Shown: positions 1-9,370, numbered from the stretch's first letter. The stretch: 64,000 nt of DNA from Alphaproteobacteria bacterium (GCA_009993885.1 JAACSN010000003.1:62001-126000); one strand, 5' to 3'. A program made the numbers and translations. Notes: generated by a model from the letters alone, not told the origin.

Positions 1-394
1 TGATACGCTCGACAATTTCCGTTAAACCCTCCTGACCGAATTGCCCGCTTCCGGAGACATTTTGGTGATCAAGACCTGCGCGGTCGGGAAGCGTGTCCCG
101 TATAACGCCTTGTTTATCTTCCTCGCTTAGTTCTTCCCATGTTTTATTCAGAATGCCGGGATCAAGAATTCGAAAGGAGCCGCTGTTGATTTCTTCTAGG
201 CGTTCAATGATATAGGGATCTTGTGTTGTGCGGAAGGAGTTATAGGTCTTGCCCTCTTGGTCAGGGCTGTCTAAAACTAAAATAGCGCTAAAATGTTGAA
301 TACTTGCACTTGTTTGTGCCGGGGAGATCCCCATGAATATAGCGCCTAAGATAACAAATGCTTCGTATAGTTTTAATTTTATATTAATTTTCAT
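1..394 (-). CDS. Secreted protein of unknown function (3' end beyond window)
   Basis: Reading leftwards from an ATG at 394 there is an uninterrupted frame of 131 codons that runs off the left edge, so the C-terminus is missing. The first ~30 residues (MKINIKLKLYEAF, then a hydrophobic stretch and SPAQTSAS) look like a Sec signal peptide, so export is likely. A GAGGG motif lies about 9 nt before the ATG. The mature part is acidic and polar (for example EELSEEDKQG) and contains no motif I recognise. It could be a lineage-specific periplasmic or secreted protein. The 248 bp between it and the metal-transport operon hold no gene I can support. Confidence 0.6.
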   Translation of the reverse strand, partial: MKINIKLKLYEAFVILGAIFMGISPAQTSASIQHFSAILVLDSPDQEGKTYNSFRTTQDPYIIERLEEINSGSFRILDPGILNKTWEELSEEDKQGVIRDTLPDRAGLDHQNVSGSGQFGQEGLTEIVERI

Positions 395-642
395 GAACAA
401 ACCCTCTATTTATAGCCTCTTTTTTCAAAAGCAAGTCTTTGCCAAGCCATGGCGGCAATCATTATGAGTTTTTCAGAAAAATATTAACAATATGGCAAAA
501 GAAAGTATCTTTTTAGAAAAAAATAGGGAGAAAGAATATTAAATTAAAGGGAATAAAAAAACGTTAAAATTCTTATTATTGAATTATAGGTGACTAGATC
601 TATTTTATATGTTGAGGAATATCGAAATAATATCTGTGAGTT

Positions 643-1569
643 TTATAAAGGAGACACGAAACATCCAAGGGATTGTGCAAGGGTTTTAACGTTGCTTTCC
701 ATGAGTTTGATGTAGGTGCTAGCAGGTTCCTCTGCGGTTGATAGGGCATCGGAATAGAGGGTGCCTCCAATTTTAGCTCCCGTCTCAGCGGCTAATTGCC
801 GAATGAGACGTTGGCTTGAGATGTTTTCTACAAAGATCGTTTTTATTTTCTCTTTCTTGATTTGCTTAATAAGAGAGGCCATCTCATGGGCTGACGGTTC
901 GTCGGTCGTTGAAAGTCCTTGGGGCGATAAGAAAACCAGACCATAGGCTTTTTCAAAATAATTAAAAGCATCATGAGCCGTGATTACTTTGCAAGACTCT
1001 TCGGGAACGTCCTTGAACTGCTCTTTAATCCACCGGTCAAGGTTTTGCAGTTCTTTTAAATAGAGAGTTGCCCTCTCCTCATAGACAGCTGCATTTTGAG
1101 GATCAAACTCTTGCAAAGCTTTTTTGATATTATAGACCCACGTTGCGACATGCCGTACATCGTTCCATACATGGGGGTCGGGAACGGGTTCATTAGAAAT
1201 TTGCGGTTCCATCATTTTATGAAACGGGATGCCTTGTGAGGCCACAATAATAGGTTTTTTATAACCGGAAGCCGAGACAAGGCGCTCAAACCATGTTTCA
1301 AAACTCAAACCGTTAATAACGACAAGGTCGGAGCTAATAATTAAAAGATTATCATCAGGGGTGGGTTCGTAAACATGAGTGTCTTGGTTCGGGCCTACGA
1401 TCACATTAACGGTAACGAGATCCCCTCCTATGTTTTTAATAACATCTCCAAGGATGCTAAAGCTCGCCGTCACAATAAGTTTTTCTTGTGTAGGATTATC
1501 TGCTTTCGGTTCTAGATACGCAAAAAAAGAAAGAAGAAAGGAAAGGGTAAAAACGACTTTTTTGATCAT
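643..1569 (-). CDS. Zn/Mn ABC transporter substrate-binding protein (TroA/ZnuA family)
   Basis: 308-residue periplasmic metal-binding receptor that delivers Zn2+ or Mn2+ to the permease encoded next to it. The four expected ligands of the cluster A-I family are visible at His65 (DTHVYEP), His133 (DPHVW), His199 (TAHDAF) and Asp274 (YSDAL), spaced almost as in Treponema TroA. The His-rich loop typical of many ZnuA proteins is absent, so Mn or mixed specificity is as likely as Zn. Residues 1-22 form a signal peptide. I start it at the ATG at 1569, which overlaps the permease stop codon (ATGA); the open frame extends further upstream, but only through permease sequence. Last gene of the ATPase-permease-receptor operon. 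Confidence 0.9.
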   Translation of the reverse strand: MIKKVVFTLSFLLSFFAYLEPKADNPTQEKLIVTASFSILGDVIKNIGGDLVTVNVIVGPNQDTHVYEPTPDDNLLIISSDLVVINGLSFETWFERLVSASGYKKPIIVASQGIPFHKMMEPQISNEPVPDPHVWNDVRHVATWVYNIKKALQEFDPQNAAVYEERATLYLKELQNLDRWIKEQFKDVPEESCKVITAHDAFNYFEKAYGLVFLSPQGLSTTDEPSAHEMASLIKQIKKEKIKTIFVENISSQRLIRQLAAETGAKIGGTLYSDALSTAEEPASTYIKLMESNVKTLAQSLGCFVSPL

Positions 1570-2414
1570 GAGAGAACCCTTCGGCGAACGGAACCGTACT
1601 TGCCGATTAAAAGTGAAATAATATAAATGACCCCGGCGACTAAAATAATGGCAGGCCCGCTGGGTAGTTTGTAATGATAAGATAAAAGGAGTCCTAAATA
1701 CCCTGAAATAAAGGCTAGTATAAAGGCAATGACAAAAATACTGCCGACTTCCCGACCCCAAAAACGAGCGGCAACGGCAGGAAGCATCATCATACCGAGA
1801 GCCATGAGAGTCCCCAGAGCTTGAAAAGCAGCAATCATGTTTAAGACGACTAACATCATGAAAATAACATGATAAAAAGCACCGCTGGCACCGATGGAGC
1901 GCATATAAACGGGGTCGTAGCATTCAATCATGAGCGGTCGGTAAATAAAACTAAGCGTCACAAGGGAAAAGGTTGTAATGGCTCCGATCAAATAAAGGGC
2001 ATCCGTTGTAACGCCTAAAATTTGTCCGAAGAGAATGTGTAATAAGTCGACGTTGCTGCCAAAAATAGAGACGATGACAGCCCCCAAGGAAAGGGCAATT
2101 AAATAAAACCCGACAAAACTTGCATCTTCTTTTAAAATGGTATGGCGGGTTACAAGGGTTGCAATGAAGGCTACAAAAAGACCCGCGATAAAACCGCCGA
2201 TTCCCATGATGGGTAAAGAAAGCCCTGCAAAAACATATCCCACGGCAACGCCGGGTAAAATAGAGTGTGATAAAGCATCCCCCATAAGGCTCATGCGGCG
2301 TAAAACCAGTAAGACCCCAATGGGGGCACAGCCAAGGGACAAGGCAAAACACGCGGCAAGAGCGCGCTTCATAAACATAAAGGAAGCAAAAGGTTCTATA
2401 AAAAACTCGTACAT
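1566..2414 (-). CDS. Metal ABC transporter permease (ZnuB/TroC, ABC-3 family)
   Basis: 282-residue inner-membrane permease with about eight hydrophobic segments. The ABC-3 family hallmark around residues 38-60 (LRRMSLMGDALSHSILPG) is clear, and the central AAFQALGTLMALGMMMLPA stretch is also typical. It forms the channel through which the receptor passes Zn2+ or Mn2+ inward, powered by the ATPase encoded directly upstream. The ATPase stop codon (2417-2415) abuts this ATG at 2414 with no spacer, and its own stop overlaps the next start, so all three genes should be translationally coupled. Confidence 0.92.
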   Translation of the reverse strand: MYEFFIEPFASFMFMKRALAACFALSLGCAPIGVLLVLRRMSLMGDALSHSILPGVAVGYVFAGLSLPIMGIGGFIAGLFVAFIATLVTRHTILKEDASFVGFYLIALSLGAVIVSIFGSNVDLLHILFGQILGVTTDALYLIGAITTFSLVTLSFIYRPLMIECYDPVYMRSIGASGAFYHVIFMMLVVLNMIAAFQALGTLMALGMMMLPAVAARFWGREVGSIFVIAFILAFISGYLGLLLSYHYKLPSGPAIILVAGVIYIISLLIGKYGSVRRRVLS

Positions 2415-3242
2415 TTAAGTTGCCTTTACCTCAAAAATTTCATCTCCGGGGTCAACGTCACGGTTTTCCAAGTGTCTTGAAATATGTTTTGCGCGGCGTA
2501 GATTATCCAAGGTGATGACATCTTTTGTCTTGCCCCAATCTAAAATGCGTCGTGCAATCATCATAGATGTTGGAAAATGGTCTTGAACAAGGTCAAGGTC
2601 ATGGTTCACAATCAACAAGGTTTTGCCGTCTTTGTGCCATTTTAAAATGACTTTGATCAAATCGTTAATGGTATAACTGTCAATGGCTGTAAAAGGTTCA
2701 TCCAGTAAAATGCAATCGGCATCTTGAAGAATCAGACGGGCAAAAAGGACGCGCTGAAATTGTCCGCCCGACAGTTCGTCAAGGGCTCTGTTCATACACT
2801 CAAGCATACCGACTTCTTCAAGGGCAGATTCTACCTTTTTTTGCAAATTTTTGTCGAAACGTTTAAAAAAACCTTCATGCTGACAATGGCCGGTCGCGAC
2901 CACATCTTGAACGGTGAGAGGAAAAGAGCGATCCATTTCTGCTTGTTGAGGGAGATAGGAAATTGTTTTGTCCAAAGAGACGTTGAGAGAGATTCTTCCG
3001 GACGCAAGGGGTACTATTCCGAGAATGGCTTTTAGAAGGGTACTTTTTCCTCCGCCATTTGGTCCGATAATAGCCGTGAGGCTTCCTTGCTCAAAACAGC
3101 AGTTGATTTTTTCAAGGGCGATGTGGTGGCGATAGGTAACGGAGATATTTTCTAAGCGAATAAGATCCCGTCCGTGATCATGGGTTTCGTATAAAGATCG
3201 GGACTGTAAGTTTTGTTTTTCGGGGAAAAGATTTTTTAACAT
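2415..3242 (-). CDS. Metal ABC transporter ATP-binding protein (ZnuC/TroB type)
   Basis: 275-residue cytoplasmic ATPase of a Zn/Mn importer. Walker A (GPNGGGKST) is at residues 60-68, the ABC signature LSGGQ at 157-161 and Walker B ending in LLDEP at about 178-183; the H-loop follows (IVNHDLD). The protein is slightly long for the family because of a polar N-terminal extension of ~27 residues with three His (YETHDHG), which might sense metal, though that is speculation. Adjacent to the permease and receptor genes, which fixes its role. A tiny membrane ORF sits 9 bp upstream in the same orientation. Confidence 0.92.
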   Translation of the reverse strand: MLKNLFPEKQNLQSRSLYETHDHGRDLIRLENISVTYRHHIALEKINCCFEQGSLTAIIGPNGGGKSTLLKAILGIVPLASGRISLNVSLDKTISYLPQQAEMDRSFPLTVQDVVATGHCQHEGFFKRFDKNLQKKVESALEEVGMLECMNRALDELSGGQFQRVLFARLILQDADCILLDEPFTAIDSYTINDLIKVILKWHKDGKTLLIVNHDLDLVQDHFPTSMMIARRILDWGKTKDVITLDNLRRAKHISRHLENRDVDPGDEIFEVKAT

Positions 3243-3251
3243 AATATTTTA

Positions 3252-3350
3252 TTAAACGGACCACCGAATAACGATCCACATCATCATAATGAGGAAAAAA
3301 ACAATTTTGAGGCGGTCAAAAGCGCTCCAAAAAAGAGGGGATCGTTTCAT
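3252..3350 (-). CDS. Possible 32-residue membrane peptide leading the metal-transport operon
   Basis: ATG at 3350, stop TAA at 3254-3252. The encoded peptide starts MKRSPLFWSAFDRLKIVFF and continues with a strongly hydrophobic LIMMMWIVI segment and a short basic end, so it has one predicted membrane helix with a positively charged N-terminus. An AAGGT motif lies 5-9 nt before the ATG. It ends 9 bp before the ATPase start and would be co-transcribed with the metal ABC genes. Its size is below normal gene-calling limits. It could be a regulatory small membrane protein for the transporter or a chance ORF. Confidence 0.4.
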   Translation of the reverse strand: MKRSPLFWSAFDRLKIVFFLIMMMWIVIRWSV

Positions 3351-3387
3351 AGGGTTACCTTTTCTATTTATTAAAAGAATAGGGATA

Positions 3388-3428
3388 AAACCTCCCCGTT
3401 GTCAATCTTGTTGAGAAAGGGGAGGTTT
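3388..3428 (-). terminator. Intrinsic terminator after the POT transporter
   Basis: Inverted repeat of 10 bp: AAACCTCCCC at 3388-3397 and GGGGAGGTTT at 3419-3428. It begins just downstream of the POT gene stop on the minus strand and is followed by a short T-rich stretch in that direction. It separates the POT gene from the metal-transport operon. Confidence 0.65.
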
Positions 3429-3434
3429 AGCTTT

Positions 3435-4937
3435 TTAAGCGTGGCGTTTAAAAACACTATAAATCAGAGGTGTTGCTATTAAAACAGCTCCTGCTGAGGC
3501 AAAGGCGAATTGAGAGACAAAGGTAAAAATGCTTTCAAAACCTGCAAGTGAGGCCATAATATCGGACTTTGTATCAACCCCTTCGGGGGCGCCGAAGACT
3601 TGCGCTATTTTTTGGGCTAGAAAATGGGAAAAGGCGTGAGAGAAAAAGAAAGTTCCCATCATTAGACTGCCTAGGCGAGCGGGGGCAAGGCGCGTTACCA
3701 TAGACAATCCGACAGGGGAAATAAAAATTTCTCCAAGGGTAAAGCAGGCAGTTCCGGCTACAAGCCACATTATATGTACAAAACCGTCGACATGGGATTG
3801 AATGCCTAAAACAAATAAATAAAATCCAAAACCCGATATAAGGAAGCCTACTAAGAATTTAAAGGGTGTTAGGGGTTCTAATTTATGTTGCCCCAGTTTC
3901 GACCAAAACGAGGCCACAAGGGGGCTGAATAAAATAATAAAGACCGGATTTAAAGACTGAGACCAAGAGGCGGGAACGGTCATGCCAAGAAATTCACGGT
4001 TTATATTGTGCTCTGTAAATAATAAAAGAGAGCCCCCTAATTGCTCGAAGATCGCAAAGAAAGAAGAAACAAAGACAAACATTAGTAATAATGTAAAAAT
4101 GCATTTTCTTTCCTCAAGAGATGATTTAAAGGCCACCGTAGAGATAATAATGAAAACAATAACGCCGGCAATAGTTAGAAAACTTCCCATATTATGATGG
4201 TTTCGAATCATGAAAACCACAAGCGGGACAAAAAGGAGAGAGCCTAAGACAATGATTTTGCTTAAGGATAAACCGAGCAAAATCGGACGTTTTAGTTCTT
4301 GTGGAAAAGGGGGGAGACCGATGCGTCCGAAATGTCTGTACCCTCCGTAAAATACGATGGCTCCTGCAAACATACCTATGGCGGCAAGACCGAATCCATA
4401 ATGCCAACCGTAAAGCTCGCCGACCGTACCGCAGACCAAAGGTGCAAAAAGGGCGCCCACATTAATGCCCATGTAAAAAATGGTGAAGCCGCCGTCACGT
4501 CTTGAGTCATTCTTATGATAAAACTGTCCCAGAAAGCTAGAGACGTTAGGTTTGAAAAATCCGGTTCCCACAACTAAGAATGCCAATCCGTAAAAGAAGG
4601 AATGTTCCCCTAAGGGGAGTGATAAAGTAATATGTCCTAAAATAATAAAGAAACTTCCGATGATAATGGCGCGTCTATTTCCTAAGAAATTATCGGCTAA
4701 ATACCCCCCTAGAATATTTGACCCGTACACAAGGGCACCATAAGCCCCTAAAATGCCATAGGAATTGTGGTCGCTAAACACAAGTTCCTTAGTCATATAT
4801 AAAACAAGAAGTGCTCTCATGCCATAGAAGCTGAAACGTTCCCAAAGTTCGGCGAAGAAAAGAACGTAGAGTGCTTTTGGTTGTTTTTCTAGGGCAAAAT
4901 CTTCAGGCATTCTAGACGGTAATTCAGAAACAGACAC
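3435..4937 (-). CDS. POT family proton-coupled oligopeptide transporter
   Basis: 500-residue inner-membrane carrier of the POT/PTR branch of the MFS, importing di- and tripeptides with protons. The family N-terminal motif is present as ERFSFYGMRALLVLYMT (about residues 33-49), and the second signature region FFKPNVSSFLGQFY followed by GGFTIFYMGINVGA is near residues 128-160. The number of hydrophobic segments fits 12-14 helices. Peptide import fits the amino-acid importers elsewhere in the window and a host-dependent lifestyle. Monocistronic by its own terminator; 82 bp separate it from ppa. Confidence 0.92.
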   Translation of the reverse strand: MSVSELPSRMPEDFALEKQPKALYVLFFAELWERFSFYGMRALLVLYMTKELVFSDHNSYGILGAYGALVYGSNILGGYLADNFLGNRRAIIIGSFFIILGHITLSLPLGEHSFFYGLAFLVVGTGFFKPNVSSFLGQFYHKNDSRRDGGFTIFYMGINVGALFAPLVCGTVGELYGWHYGFGLAAIGMFAGAIVFYGGYRHFGRIGLPPFPQELKRPILLGLSLSKIIVLGSLLFVPLVVFMIRNHHNMGSFLTIAGVIVFIIISTVAFKSSLEERKCIFTLLLMFVFVSSFFAIFEQLGGSLLLFTEHNINREFLGMTVPASWSQSLNPVFIILFSPLVASFWSKLGQHKLEPLTPFKFLVGFLISGFGFYLFVLGIQSHVDGFVHIMWLVAGTACFTLGEIFISPVGLSMVTRLAPARLGSLMMGTFFFSHAFSHFLAQKIAQVFGAPEGVDTKSDIMASLAGFESIFTFVSQFAFASAGAVLIATPLIYSVFKRHA

Positions 4938-5019
4938 GGATAAATCCTTATTATTGTTCGGTTTTAAAGCAATCTTAAAGTAGCTTATCGGCTAATTTGA
5001 AAAATGACAAATGGAAAAA

Positions 5020-5544
5020 TTATTTCACTCTATCTATACCGGCTTGGATGAGATCAGCTGCTTCTCGAGCGTCTCCCCAGCGTATAATTTTGACCCATTT
5101 TTCCTTTTCAAGATCTTTATAGCGCTCAAAAAAGTGTGAGATTTGCTCAAGAACAATAGGAGGAAGATCTGTGTGATTTTTAACATTTGCATAATAGGGG
5201 AAGAGTTTGTCTACGGGAACCATTAAGATTTTTTCATCTTGCCCGGATTCGTCTTCCATAATGAGAACGCCAATAGGACGTGCGCGTATAACGGCACCGT
5301 GAACAATGGGCATACTGGTTAAGACAAGAGCGTCAACAGGATCGCCGTCGTCTGAAAGAGTGTGGGGGATAAAGCCGTAATTTGCCGGGTACTGCATAGA
5401 TGTGTGCAACATACGATCGACAAATAGGGCGCCGGATTCTTTATCTAATTCGTATTTTACGGGATCGCCTCTAGCTGAAATTTCAATGATCACATTGCAG
5501 TCCCACGGCGCATTTTCGCCGCATTTTATTTTATCGATATTCAT
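5020..5544 (-). CDS. ppa: Inorganic pyrophosphatase (family I)
   Basis: 174-residue cytoplasmic enzyme hydrolysing pyrophosphate to two phosphates and pulling biosynthetic reactions forward. The family I signature D-G-D-P-V-D-A lies at residues 66-72 and supplies Mg2+-binding aspartates; other typical pieces are YELDKESGALFVDR (31-44) and the NYGFIP stretch (55-60). Length equals the usual bacterial ~175 residues. Transcribed away from galU, with 172 bp between the divergent starts. Confidence 0.97.
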   Translation of the reverse strand: MNIDKIKCGENAPWDCNVIIEISARGDPVKYELDKESGALFVDRMLHTSMQYPANYGFIPHTLSDDGDPVDALVLTSMPIVHGAVIRARPIGVLIMEDESGQDEKILMVPVDKLFPYYANVKNHTDLPPIVLEQISHFFERYKDLEKEKWVKIIRWGDAREAADLIQAGIDRVK

Positions 5545-5661
5545 GTCGGAGCTTTCTAAAAATATGGTTTTACGGACTCAGTATAGGCTGTTTTTCACTT
5601 TTTTCAATGGGAGTATGGTGTTAAACGCTTTTTAGGTTAAAAACGCCTTGTTTGTAAAAAC

Positions 5662-5691
5662 TTGATTTTTCTCTTAAAAAACGATTATACT
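5662..5691 (+). promoter_or_regulatory. Sigma70-type promoter for galU
   Basis: TTGATT at 5662-5667 and TATACT at 5686-5691 with an 18-bp spacer, about 25 bp before the galU start. It would drive galU and probably the following ugd and mutase genes, which are closely spaced. Confidence 0.6.
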
Positions 5692-5716
5692 GTAACAATT
5701 TTTGAAGGTTGATTTT

Positions 5717-6619
5717 ATGATAAAAAAAGTTCGTAAGGCGATATTTCCCGTCGGGGGGCTTGGAACGCGTTTTTTGCCGGCCACAAAAGCCTTGCCTAAG
5801 GAAATGCTTCCAATCGTTGATAAACCTTTGATTCAGTACGCCGTGGAAGAAGCCGCGGCTGCGGGGATTGAAGAATTTATTTTTGTAACAGGCCGCAATA
5901 AAACAGCCATAGAGGATCATTTTGACCTTTCTTTTGAGCTTGAAGCAACCTTAAAGGCAAAAGGTAAAAAGAAAGAGTTATCGGATCTCGAATCCATTAT
6001 GTTTAAGCCCGGTTCCGTAACCTATACACGTCAACAACAACCTTTAGGGCTTGGTCATGCGGTTTGGTGTGCTCGGCATTTTATCCATGACGAGCCTTTC
6101 GCGGTTCTTTTAGCCGATGACTTTATTTATTCAAAGACGCCTTGTTTAAAGCAAATGGTTGAGGCTTATGAACACGTACAAAATAATATTTTAGCTATTA
6201 TGGAAGTCCCCGATGCCCATGTAAATCGCTATGGTATCGTCTCACCAAAGCACGAAGCTTCCACAAACCTTTTTCAAATAAAAGGTGTTGTTGAAAAGCC
6301 GAATTTGGCCGATGCACCGTCCCGTCAGGCTGTTGTCGGACGTTATATTCTGGATTCTCGTATTTTTGATTTTCTTGAAACTCAAGAAAAAGGCGTTGGC
6401 GGTGAGATTCAGCTCACCGATGCGTTTACGCCTCTTTTGAAAGAGCAGGACTTCTATGGTTTCCGTTATGAAGGAGAGCGTTTGGATTGCGGGTCAAAAG
6501 CAGGCTATATAAAAGCCAACTTAAGGGTTGCTTTGGATAGGGAGGATATTGTGGATGAGGTTTCCGAGTTTATAGCAGACTTTCACAAAATGACGACACA
6601 GAAGAATAAAGTTAGTTAA
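5717..6619 (+). CDS. galU: UTP-glucose-1-phosphate uridylyltransferase
   Basis: 300-residue enzyme making UDP-glucose from UTP and glucose-1-phosphate. The nucleotide-binding start (FPVGGLGTRFLPATKA, residues ~9-24) and the following KEMLPIVDKP are diagnostic, as is the later VEKP. I prefer the ATG at 5717, with GAAGG about 8 nt before it, over an in-frame TTG at 5702. First gene of a nucleotide-sugar cassette with ugd and a phosphohexomutase; together they give glucose-6-P to glucose-1-P to UDP-glucose to UDP-glucuronate for surface polysaccharide. Confidence 0.96.
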   Translation: MIKKVRKAIFPVGGLGTRFLPATKALPKEMLPIVDKPLIQYAVEEAAAAGIEEFIFVTGRNKTAIEDHFDLSFELEATLKAKGKKKELSDLESIMFKPGSVTYTRQQQPLGLGHAVWCARHFIHDEPFAVLLADDFIYSKTPCLKQMVEAYEHVQNNILAIMEVPDAHVNRYGIVSPKHEASTNLFQIKGVVEKPNLADAPSRQAVVGRYILDSRIFDFLETQEKGVGGEIQLTDAFTPLLKEQDFYGFRYEGERLDCGSKAGYIKANLRVALDREDIVDEVSEFIADFHKMTTQKNKVS

Positions 6620-6637
6620 TAAAGCGGAGTAAATGAC

Positions 6638-7981
6638 ATGAAAGTAACGGTTATTGGAACAGGTTATGTGGGGCTTGTTACAGGAACATGCTTGGCCGAG
6701 TTTGGTTTTGAAGTGACGTGTGTTGATAAAGATAAAAATAAAATCGAGAACCTTCACAAAGGCATTATTCCCATTTATGAACCCGGACTTGACCGCCTTG
6801 TTGAAACAAATCAAAGTAAAAAACGCCTCTTTTTCACAGTGGATCTGAAAGAGGCCGTTGCCAAGGCCGATGTTGTTTTTATTGCCGTCGGAACGCCTTC
6901 CGATCCGAAAACAGGCCGAGCAGACATGCAGTATGTTCATGCCGTTGCCAAGGAAGTGGCTGTAAATCTTAAGGGGTATACGGTTCTTGTGACAAAATCA
7001 ACGGTTCCCGTCGGAACGGTTCGCGTTGTGACAAAACTTGTTCAAGAGGCGAATCCTTCTGCCGATTTTGACGTTGTCTCAAATCCGGAATTTTTACGGG
7101 AAGGGTCGGCCATTGAAGACTTTATGCGCCCTAACCGTATTGTTATCGGATGTGATACGAAACGAGCTGAAGCCGTTATGCGAGAACTTTATCGCCCCCT
7201 TTATCTCCTTGAAACACCGATGCTTTTCACGAACCCTGAAAGTTCGGAGTTAATTAAGTATGCGGCTAATGCGTTTTTAGCGACTAAGATTGCGTTTATC
7301 AACCAAATGGCGGATCTATGTGAAGAATGTGGCGCTGATGTGCAGGCAATTTCTAAAGGAATGGGTCTTGATCACCGCATCGGATCAAAATTTTTACATG
7401 CGGGTCCCGGTTACGGAGGGTCTTGTTTTCCAAAAGATACTTTGGCGCTCCTTCAAACAGGAAAAGATTTTAATGCCGAACCGACTATTGTTAGTGCCGT
7501 TGTGGCGGCCAATGACGAGCGTAAAAGAGACATGGCTCGTAAAATTATCAAAGCTTGCGGCGGCTCTGTTCAGGGTAAGAAAATTGCGATTTTAGGTCTT
7601 ACATTTAAGCCCAATACCGATGATATGCGCGATAGCCCCAGTTTGGATATTATCCCCGACCTTCAAAAGGCAGGAGCGTCTATTGCCGCTTTTGATCCCC
7701 AAGGGCTTAAAGAAGCTCAAGAACATTTCACCGATATCGAGTACGGGCAAGACGCCTATGATGTGATGAAAAATGCGGATGCCTTGGTGATTATCACCGA
7801 ATGGAATGAATTTAGAGCGTTGGATCTTGAAAAAGTAAAGGGTCTTCTTAAGACGCCGACTGTTGTTGATCTTCGAAATGTTTACCCTATTTCCGAGATT
7901 GAAAAACAAGGGCTGACTTACCATTCTATCGGTCGAGTCGTATTTGATCCTTCTTGCGATACTGCCGTTAAATCAGCTTAA
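6638..7981 (+). CDS. ugd: UDP-glucose 6-dehydrogenase
   Basis: 447-residue NAD-dependent enzyme oxidising UDP-glucose to UDP-glucuronate in two steps. It has an N-terminal Rossmann motif (GTGYVGLVTGTCLAE, about residues 7-21), the central dimerisation helix, and the catalytic Cys263 in GGSCFPKD. The C-terminal UDP-binding half begins near KIAILGLTFKPNTDD. Family length is normal. It lies 18 bp after galU, which supplies its substrate, with a GGAG ribosome site. Confidence 0.96.
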   Translation: MKVTVIGTGYVGLVTGTCLAEFGFEVTCVDKDKNKIENLHKGIIPIYEPGLDRLVETNQSKKRLFFTVDLKEAVAKADVVFIAVGTPSDPKTGRADMQYVHAVAKEVAVNLKGYTVLVTKSTVPVGTVRVVTKLVQEANPSADFDVVSNPEFLREGSAIEDFMRPNRIVIGCDTKRAEAVMRELYRPLYLLETPMLFTNPESSELIKYAANAFLATKIAFINQMADLCEECGADVQAISKGMGLDHRIGSKFLHAGPGYGGSCFPKDTLALLQTGKDFNAEPTIVSAVVAANDERKRDMARKIIKACGGSVQGKKIAILGLTFKPNTDDMRDSPSLDIIPDLQKAGASIAAFDPQGLKEAQEHFTDIEYGQDAYDVMKNADALVIITEWNEFRALDLEKVKGLLKTPTVVDLRNVYPISEIEKQGLTYHSIGRVVFDPSCDTAVKSA

Positions 7982-7993
7982 AGGAGCGATTTT

Positions 7994-9370
7994 ATGCTCA
8001 ACTCTTCTATTTTTCGTGAATATGATATCCGTGGTGTTGTCGGGCAGGATTTTGATGAGGCCGGGGTGACTTTGCTGGGACAAGCTTTTGCTACAAAAGT
8101 AAAGCGCATGACGGGCGGATCGACTCTTGTTTTGGGGTATGACGGGCGTTTAAGTTCACCGGAGCTTGAGACTGCTCTTATTAAAGGCTTTAAAGCTGCA
8201 GGGGCAGACGTGATCAGTATCGGTTGCGGACCGACCCCGTTGCTTTACTTTGCCTCTCATTATTTTAAAGCCCATGGTGCTTTGATGATCACGGGGTCTC
8301 ACAATCCCCCGGAGTACAACGGTTTTAAAATGGTCATTGATCAGCAAGCTCTTTTTGGCTCGGAGATTCAAGAACTTGAAACGCTCATTACAACCAATGA
8401 TTTAATTACGGATCAAGAGGCCGGAAATCACCGTGTTGAGAACCTTCATAATGAGTATGTTCAATGCCTTGTTTCTGATTTCACAACCCATTATAGCAAC
8501 ATAAATGTCCGAGTTGCTTGGGATCCCGGAAACGGGGCAACGGGTGAGGTCGTTCAAGACCTCCTTGCTCAAATTGAGGGAGAGCATTATCTGATCAACG
8601 GAGACATTGACGGGACATTCCCGGCTCATCATCCTGATCCGACCGTTGAAGAAAATTTAGAGCAATTGGTCGAGTTAGTCGATCATATGGATTGTGATTT
8701 TGGTATTGCTTTCGACGGAGACGGGGATCGAATCGGTGTTGTGGATGATAAAGGACGTATTCTTTTTGGCGACCAGCTGATGGCGTTGTTTGCCGAAGAA
8801 GTTCTTGCCTCCCATCCTAAGGCAACAATTATTGCCGATGTTAAAACCAGTCAACGACTTTTTGATTATGTGAAAGAGTTAGGCGGAGAGCCCTTAATGT
8901 GGCGTACCGGACATTCCCTTATCAAGAAAAAGATGAGAGAAGTGGGGAGTCCCTTAGCGGGTGAGATGAGCGGTCATATCTTTTTTGCCGATCGTTATTA
9001 CGGGTATGATGACGCCCTTTATGCGGCCCTTCGTTTTATTGGGATTCTCAGTGCAAAAGGGATTAAACTATCTCGGTGGATTGACGAATTACCGCCGGTT
9101 TTTAACACCCCGGAAATTCGCATTCCTTGTGAGCATCTTGATAAATTTGCCGTTGCTAAGGCCGTGCAAGCTTGTTTAGACCGAGACGGCGTGCTTTATA
9201 ATAGTGTGGACGGTGTGAGAGTTTTGACAGAAAAAGGCTGGTGGCTTTTGCGTGCTTCCAATACCCAAGAAATTCTTGTGGCCAGAGCGGAGGCAAATTC
9301 TCAAGATGAGCTTGACAAATCTCTTGATGCCATCGAAAATTACCTTAAACGCGCAGGTCTTGAGCCGTAG
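7994..9370 (+). CDS. Phosphomannomutase/phosphoglucomutase (AlgC/ManB type)
   Basis: 458-residue alpha-D-phosphohexomutase. The active-site phosphoserine is Ser102 in TGSHNPPEYNG, the Mg2+ loop is DGDGDR at 241-246 and the sugar-binding GEMSGHIFF follows; the C-terminal phosphate-binding domain ends the protein. The SHNPPEYNG form is typical of the bifunctional PMM/PGM group, so it can supply glucose-1-P to GalU or mannose-1-P. It sits 12 bp after ugd with a strong AAGGAG site and is distinct from GlmM at 30168. Confidence 0.93.
   Translation: MLNSSIFREYDIRGVVGQDFDEAGVTLLGQAFATKVKRMTGGSTLVLGYDGRLSSPELETALIKGFKAAGADVISIGCGPTPLLYFASHYFKAHGALMITGSHNPPEYNGFKMVIDQQALFGSEIQELETLITTNDLITDQEAGNHRVENLHNEYVQCLVSDFTTHYSNINVRVAWDPGNGATGEVVQDLLAQIEGEHYLINGDIDGTFPAHHPDPTVEENLEQLVELVDHMDCDFGIAFDGDGDRIGVVDDKGRILFGDQLMALFAEEVLASHPKATIIADVKTSQRLFDYVKELGGEPLMWRTGHSLIKKKMREVGSPLAGEMSGHIFFADRYYGYDDALYAALRFIGILSAKGIKLSRWIDELPPVFNTPEIRIPCEHLDKFAVAKAVQACLDRDGVLYNSVDGVRVLTEKGWWLLRASNTQEILVARAEANSQDELDKSLDAIENYLKRAGLEP

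Noticed and set aside
1570-1923. A 118-residue N-terminal extension of the metal-binding receptor frame
   Set aside because: It lies wholly inside the permease gene in another frame, has no ribosome site, and the signal peptide begins at the ATG at 1569.
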